Assembly: GCA_910584255.1 (NCBI GenBank)
Contig: CAJTXV010000036.1
Location: forward strand, 1-15,382
Reading direction: 5' to 3'
Length of the DNA stretch: 15,382 bases
Source of the DNA: an uncultured Bacilli bacterium
GTDB taxonomy: Bacteria; Bacillota_I; Bacilli_A; RF39; UBA660
Shown: in pieces, positions 11,975 to 15,382 of the stretch
Numbering within the stretch: position 1 is the stretch's first letter
Layout of the letters: each line of letters opens with the position of its first letter
Notes under the pieces: model-generated
The model's input: only the letters and a program-made list of their open reading frames with translations
Databases searched by the model: none
Told to the model about the DNA's origin: nothing
Program-made: the position numbers and the translations under genes

Positions 11975-12523
11975 TTAATTGTTTTCTATTTTTTTTATTA
12001 AATTAGCATTAATCTCTTCAACAGAACTTATAACTACGATTCCCATATTATCAATTGAATTATGTTTTAGATCCACTAAAATAGTATGAATACCTAATTT
12101 TTTGGGAACTTTAATATCTAAATCAAAATTATCACCAATCATTACACATTCGCTGGGTTTATTTTTCCCACAAGCTTTAAGATAAATATCTTTATTTGGT
12201 TTAATTAATTCTTCGCCATAGCATTCAAGAAAAAATTCTCCAATTCCCATATTGTTTAATCTATTTAACTGTGATTCTTTAAAAAATATATTTATAAATT
12301 TATTATTTAATTTTACATTTAAATATTTACTAAAATAACTTAAATAATCATTACTATTATAACTATTAAACTTACTTTCATAAGTATTAATTGCTCTTAA
12401 AAATCTATCTACATTTTTTTCTGAGTATATTCCAATTTGCTTTAGGGTATTTTCTATTGGAAGAGCAAAATTTACATTATTTATCAAAGTTCCATCAACA
12501 TCAAATATTAATCTTTTTATCAT
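11975..12523 (-). CDS. HAD-family hydrolase, apparently lacking motif II
   Basis: This 182-aa HAD phosphatase-like protein has motif I FDVDGTL at 7-13 (nucleophile Asp8, acid Asp10), motif III Lys108 in LIKPNKDIY, and motif IV GDNFDLDI at 130-137 (Mg2+ ligands). A helical cap occupies about 14-80. Related HADs of this layout have about 210-220 aa, with a strand ending in the motif II Ser/Thr ('vvSN' or 'vTN') before 'E.QL.RL...GI..YF'. Here IFFKESQLNRLNNMGIGEFF passes directly from cap to the motif III region, so about 30-40 residues seem deleted in frame near residue 81. The product may be inactive or altered. The start ATG follows AAGGA at 10 nt. It sits 19 nt after the Ppx-like gene, in the same operon. 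Confidence 0.8.
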   Translation of the reverse strand: MIKRLIFDVDGTLINNVNFALPIENTLKQIGIYSEKNVDRFLRAINTYESKFNSYNSNDYLSYFSKYLNVKLNNKFINIFFKESQLNRLNNMGIGEFFLECYGEELIKPNKDIYLKACGKNKPSECVMIGDNFDLDIKVPKKLGIHTILVDLKHNSIDNMGIVVISSVEEINANLIKKIENN

Positions 12524-12542
12524 AATATTTTATTCCTTAATT

Positions 12543-13439
12543 TTAAGATTTTAAAATGTTATCTTTTAATCCATCTTCCATATTTATTTTAGTAGGAACT
12601 ATATACTTTGAGTTAATTTTATGTGATATTAAATTTGTAATAACTTTCATAGCCCTTGAACCATCAAACCAAAGAGGATTATCACTATTTGCTCTTATTC
12701 TATCTAAAGAAGTAATAAGAGCATTATGATCATAATTATCACTTATTTCTCTTGTTATCATATATTTTTGATTTTCACAGTTATATAAAGCATTTTCTAA
12801 CAATTTATAGCCAGCATTATTGTACCAATATAAATGATCTCCACCAGCTAAAATTAAAATGTCAGCTTGTACATTTATATTTCCTATTAACTCATTAACA
12901 TAATTATATACTTCATCAAAAGTACAGGTAGGAATATCTTCTTTTAAACTATCAAATTTTTTAGTAATATCTACTACACCAAAATTATAATATTTTTTAT
13001 CAACAATTTTTTTATTATTAACAAATATAAGTTCAATAGAACCTCCGCCACCGATAAATACACATATATTGCCATCATAATTTATATTATTATAGCAGCC
13101 TAATGCTGTATAGTTGGCTTCATCATCTTGTGATACTACTTCTATTTGTACATTAAATTTGTTTTTTAGTTTTGAATTAATATCATCTAATTCATTTTCT
13201 TTGATATTTCTAAAGATACTGCAACCATAAATATGAACATCACTGGTATATTCTAATGCTTTTTGAATTATTATAAACAGCTTATTCAAATCGCTTTCAT
13301 TTATTTTACTTTCAATTTGATAATTTTTCTTAAACTCTATTGTAGTATTATTTTCATATATTACTTTTCCATCTTCATAGATATGAGTTTTAGTATTATT
13401 ACTTCCTATTTCAATAATTGCAAATACTTTTTTATTCAT
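12543..13439 (-). CDS. Ppx/GppA-family phosphatase-like protein
   Basis: This 298-aa actin-fold (ASKHA) protein belongs by motif to the exopolyphosphatase/guanosine pentaphosphatase group. The phosphate-1 loop is AIIEIGSNNTKTHIY (7-21; the usual Asp is Glu10). QDDEANY at 104-110 contains Glu107, the counterpart of the catalytic Glu in the Ppx 'EEA' motif. The phosphate-2 loop is VFIGGGGSIELIFV (127-140), then ILAGGDHLYW near 196 and the closing PTKINMEDGLKDNIL (282-295; 'REG' region). All core motifs are present at expected spacing. The family hydrolyses polyphosphate or pppGpp; which one is not readable. The frame opens at a TTG (13454), but GGAGG overlaps it and lies 8 nt before ATG 13439. 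It lies downstream of the relaxase and upstream of the HAD gene, co-directional. Confidence 0.85.
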   Translation of the reverse strand: MNKKVFAIIEIGSNNTKTHIYEDGKVIYENNTTIEFKKNYQIESKINESDLNKLFIIIQKALEYTSDVHIYGCSIFRNIKENELDDINSKLKNKFNVQIEVVSQDDEANYTALGCYNNINYDGNICVFIGGGGSIELIFVNNKKIVDKKYYNFGVVDITKKFDSLKEDIPTCTFDEVYNYVNELIGNINVQADILILAGGDHLYWYNNAGYKLLENALYNCENQKYMITREISDNYDHNALITSLDRIRANSDNPLWFDGSRAMKVITNLISHKINSKYIVPTKINMEDGLKDNILKS

Positions 13440-13484
13440 TCTCTCTACCTCCAAACAATAATTACAATTTTATTTACCATATTT

Positions 13485-13493
13485 ATTATATCA
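13485..13493 (-). promoter_or_regulatory. extended -10 element before the Ppx-like gene
   Basis: Minus strand TGA-TATAAT lies in the 78-nt gap behind the relaxase gene, 45 nt before the Ppx-like start. No good -35 is present, so the gene pair may be read both from here and from the relaxase operon. Confidence 0.4.
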
Positions 13494-13517
13494 AAATTTT
13501 TAATTTCATACTACTGA

Positions 13518-14837
13518 TTATCTTTCAAAATCATCTTTGGCTTTTTTATTTTCCTTATATTGATAATCAATATGATTTTCAAAAGGTGTAATGTCCTTTT
13601 GTTTTTTTCTAAATATACTTAGTTTTTTCAGTCGCTCGTTTTCTTGCTTTATTTTATATTCCTCATCGTATTGTTGGATAAAAAATTTCAAATTCATGCC
13701 CTGACTACCAAATAATCTATCTACAATGGTTTTAATAAATGTTGGAACTTTATCAATCACTTTTTTAATATTATTTATCAAATAATCGGTTTTATCTTTT
13801 AAATCGTTATACCAGTTTTCATATAGGTAATGCTGATTCCTTTCAAAACTTAATTGTTCTCGTAACTCTTCATTTTCTTTAAGTAGTGTTGCTTTATCTT
13901 TCAAAATAACTTTTCTATTTAATGTTTTCTTTTTATCTAGTTCTTGGGTGATAGATTCTTTTTCAATAGATAAATTATCTACTTCATTAGATATATCATT
14001 TTTAGTATTTTCTAAGTCTTTTACTTCATTTTTTAGTTCATTAATATTTTCTCTTAATTTATTTTTAGCTTCATTAAAAACTTCCATATCTTTTGATAAT
14101 ATATCGTTATTTCTTCCTTTTTGTTTTTCTTTTAATTTTTCATTAAGACTATAAACATTGTTGTAGGATTTGATACAACATTCTCGCATTTTATCTTGAA
14201 TTACTTTTAATGATTCTTTGGTAAATACTGTTGTTTTACCAACTTGTTTAGTCATACCAGTTTTACAATTTTCCTTAATGGCAATTCCTACAATATGTAA
14301 GTGTGGACTAGCTTCATCAAAATGAATAGTGGCATTTGCTACTTTAAATTCTGGAACAATATTTTCTAAATCTTGTACTTGTTCAGTAAATACTTCAATC
14401 ATTTTATATTTTTCTTCTTGTGATTTATTTTCCCAAAAATGCATATCTCCAAGTTCAATAATAATCTCACAAGCAAGATCGTGTTTGGTATCATCACTAA
14501 TTTTATAGAAATAATCTTTGATTTTTCTATCCTCTCTTGTTTGTTTATTATTGTATTCTATTCTTGTATTTTCAAATTCTAATTTATATAAATCCTTTAC
14601 ATCATTAACAATATCATTAGTACCTTTTATGATTCTTATTAGTTCTATATTGTTATCATATTTTCGTAAATTATGATGATTTACTTTTCCAAGCTGTTTA
14701 ATATTTTGAATGGCATTATTACTGAAAGAAGTAGTATTACTTGAATTATTTTTTGCTGATTGTTTTGCTTTTTTTGTTTTATTCTTATCGTTACCCAAAT
14801 GAAAAGAGTAAGATAATCCAATCTCACTCTCTATCAT
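13518..14837 (-). CDS. MobV-type relaxase (Mob/Pre plasmid recombination enzyme)
   Basis: This 439-aa protein nicks an origin of transfer and carries the strand during mobilization. Its signatures are motif I VNHHNLRKYDNNIELIR (52-68; H-N-x-R...N.+I-x-x-x-R/T type), RIEYNNKQT (92-100), and the metal-binding HFDEASPHLH (172-181, the H-x-D-E-x-x-P-H-x-H signature). Residues about 230-335 are Lys/Glu-rich with heptad spacing, a long coiled coil, and the tail to 439 is basic. Length and order are normal for Pfam Mob_Pre (PF01076), and the catalytic motif is complete. The ATG at 14837 is 6 nt after AGAGG and overlaps the stop of the small upstream gene by 4 nt (ATGA). The region upstream of that gene is the expected oriT position. 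Confidence 0.9.
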   Translation of the reverse strand: MIESEIGLSYSFHLGNDKNKTKKAKQSAKNNSSNTTSFSNNAIQNIKQLGKVNHHNLRKYDNNIELIRIIKGTNDIVNDVKDLYKLEFENTRIEYNNKQTREDRKIKDYFYKISDDTKHDLACEIIIELGDMHFWENKSQEEKYKMIEVFTEQVQDLENIVPEFKVANATIHFDEASPHLHIVGIAIKENCKTGMTKQVGKTTVFTKESLKVIQDKMRECCIKSYNNVYSLNEKLKEKQKGRNNDILSKDMEVFNEAKNKLRENINELKNEVKDLENTKNDISNEVDNLSIEKESITQELDKKKTLNRKVILKDKATLLKENEELREQLSFERNQHYLYENWYNDLKDKTDYLINNIKKVIDKVPTFIKTIVDRLFGSQGMNLKFFIQQYDEEYKIKQENERLKKLSIFRKKQKDITPFENHIDYQYKENKKAKDDFER

Positions 14838-15058
14838 TTTTTACCTCTACATTTTTCTTTAAAATATCTTTTAGCACTTTTTAAATCTTTAAAAAATTCT
14901 TGATTCATCATTGTTCCTATACTATCCATATAATTACAAACAACATAATGCATAAAATAATCACTTACATAAACTAAATAATAATCTTTCTTTTTATTAA
15001 TTAAATAACATTTTCCATATTGTAAATTTCTAAATTCTTTTTTCTTTTTAAATATCAT
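14834..15058 (-). CDS. small basic protein coupled to the relaxase
   Basis: This protein has about 74 residues, is Lys-rich and ends in RYFKEKCRGKK. The family is not recognised. The sequence FRNLQYGKCYLINKKKDYYLVYVSDYFMHYVVCNY reads as a small beta-barrel or sheet, possibly a DNA-binding accessory (inference from charge and place). The frame is open up to an ATG at 15115, which would give 93 aa, but AGGGGG sits only 2 nt before that ATG and the first codons cover a palindrome. AAAGGA 12 nt before ATG 15058 is the better signal, and ATG 15070 is too close to it. The last 4 nt overlap the relaxase start, so the two are translated together. Confidence 0.65.
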   Translation of the reverse strand: MIFKKKKEFRNLQYGKCYLINKKKDYYLVYVSDYFMHYVVCNYMDSIGTMMNQEFFKDLKSAKRYFKEKCRGKK

Positions 15059-15079
15059 ATTTTTATTCATTCCTTTCTT

Positions 15080-15108
15080 ATTTTGTAAGGACTTTAAGTC
15101 CTTGTCAA
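15080..15108 (-). promoter_or_regulatory. candidate autoregulated promoter with palindrome in the spacer
   Basis: Minus strand: TTGACA (15108-15103), 17 nt, CAAAAT (15085-15080). The spacer region is the palindrome AAGGACTT-t-AAGTCCTT (15087-15103), extended by flanking TTTTG/CAAAA. A dyad between -35 and -10 is a classic repressor site. As RNA it would be a stable hairpin before the relaxase operon. If translation starts at 15115 this is coding instead. Confidence 0.4.
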
Positions 15109-15115
15109 AATTCAT

Positions 15116-15382
15116 AACCCCCTATATATCTTGTCGTAAACAACAAGATATGGTGGCTAAGGTTTAACACCTTAGAATCCGTTCTTGCTTTATTTCGTAA
15201 TATTCCAAAACTTCGTAATGGAATAAAATTACATAAGCAAGTCTAACTTTTTAAAAAAAGTTAACAAAAATTTTTCTATTGATAGATAAGTTTAAAACAA
15301 GAAAAGTAAACTTTTTTGTTTTAAACTACAGACTGTTGACAAATATGTTCAACAGTCTTTTCATAAGCAAATAAATTTGATA
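15116..15382. other. gene-free region with five successive inverted repeats, candidate oriT/replication origin
   Basis: There is no plausible coding frame. Hairpins in order: ATATCTTGT/ACAAGATAT (15126-15151); CTAAGGT/ACCTTAG (15157-15175); a long one closed by CTTGCTT/AAGCAAG (15184-15241) with inner TATTCC/GGAATA and CGTAAT repeats; TAACTTTTT/AAAAAGTTA (15244-15263); AGTTTAAAACAA/TTGTTTTAAACT (15289-15327) extended inward by AAAAGT/ACTTTT; and AGACTGTTGA/TCAACAGTCT (15330-15358), the last with a short T tail. CATAAGCAA occurs twice (15232, 15362). Position directly upstream of a MobV relaxase operon fits an origin of transfer; the nick site is not identified. Confidence 0.5.

Noticed and set aside
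13948..14154. Plus-strand Ser/Phe/Leu-rich frame inside the relaxase gene
   Set aside because: It is the complement of the Lys/Glu/Asn coiled coil; such antisense frames arise automatically.
1..15382. CRISPR array, riboswitch or rRNA
   Set aside because: No regularly spaced direct repeats and no recognisable rRNA or known riboswitch core on either strand.

Overview
The window reads as chromosomal DNA of a low-GC, Gram-positive-type bacterium (Bacillota). Evidence: strongly A+T-rich coding, GGAGG-type ribosome binding sites, frequent TTG and ATG starts, a D-Ala-D-Ala ligase and Mur-ligase-like enzyme that imply a peptidoglycan wall, and a tRNA gene with encoded CCA. TGA is used as a stop (AraC-type gene, small gene before the relaxase) and Trp is TGG, so the code is standard and this is not a true mycoplasma. 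A gut-type Bacilli/Erysipelotrichia-like lineage is my guess; species cannot be read from this sequence.

Left, conserved-looking part (1-9.9 kb). A gene start leaves the left edge on the minus strand, divergent from an unknown 183-aa protein. A compact operon follows (promoter 809-838, terminator 4419-4450): alpha/beta hydrolase, membrane-anchored MurF-like ligase, and D-Ala-D-Ala ligase. Next come an unknown 176-aa protein, a 42-aa membrane peptide with its own promoter, and tRNA-Lys(CTT) with promoter and terminator. Then there is a protein with an N-terminus resembling ADP-ribosyltransferase-like folds. On the minus strand lie an AraC/effector-binding regulator and a translationally coupled pair: a HerA/VirB4-type P-loop ATPase and a protein with 15 cysteines in about 100 residues.

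Scarred junction (9.9-11.97 kb). A minus-strand gene keeps a long coding frame with no start codon (5' truncated). Beyond it are gene debris, facing terminators, and a fragment that looks like a tRNA 3' end with its own terminator. A GNAT acetyltransferase follows. A compact type I toxin-antitoxin locus is well supported: a 27-aa hydrophobic peptide with a sequestered ribosome binding site, and a convergent antisense RNA with consensus promoter and terminator. Three related sites (ACCA, short spacer, TCGA-rich hairpin) lie at 5380, 10850 and 11842; two are almost identical and inverted.

Right, mobile part (11.97 kb to end). All genes are on the minus strand and visibly more A+T-rich: a small basic protein overlapping a MobV-type (Mob/Pre) relaxase by 4 nt, then a Ppx/GppA-like phosphatase and a HAD hydrolase that appears to have lost its motif II segment. 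Upstream of the relaxase operon, 15116-15382 carries no gene but at least five consecutive inverted repeats, a good candidate transfer or replication origin. I read this side as part of an integrated mobilizable element whose integrase, if any, lies outside the window.
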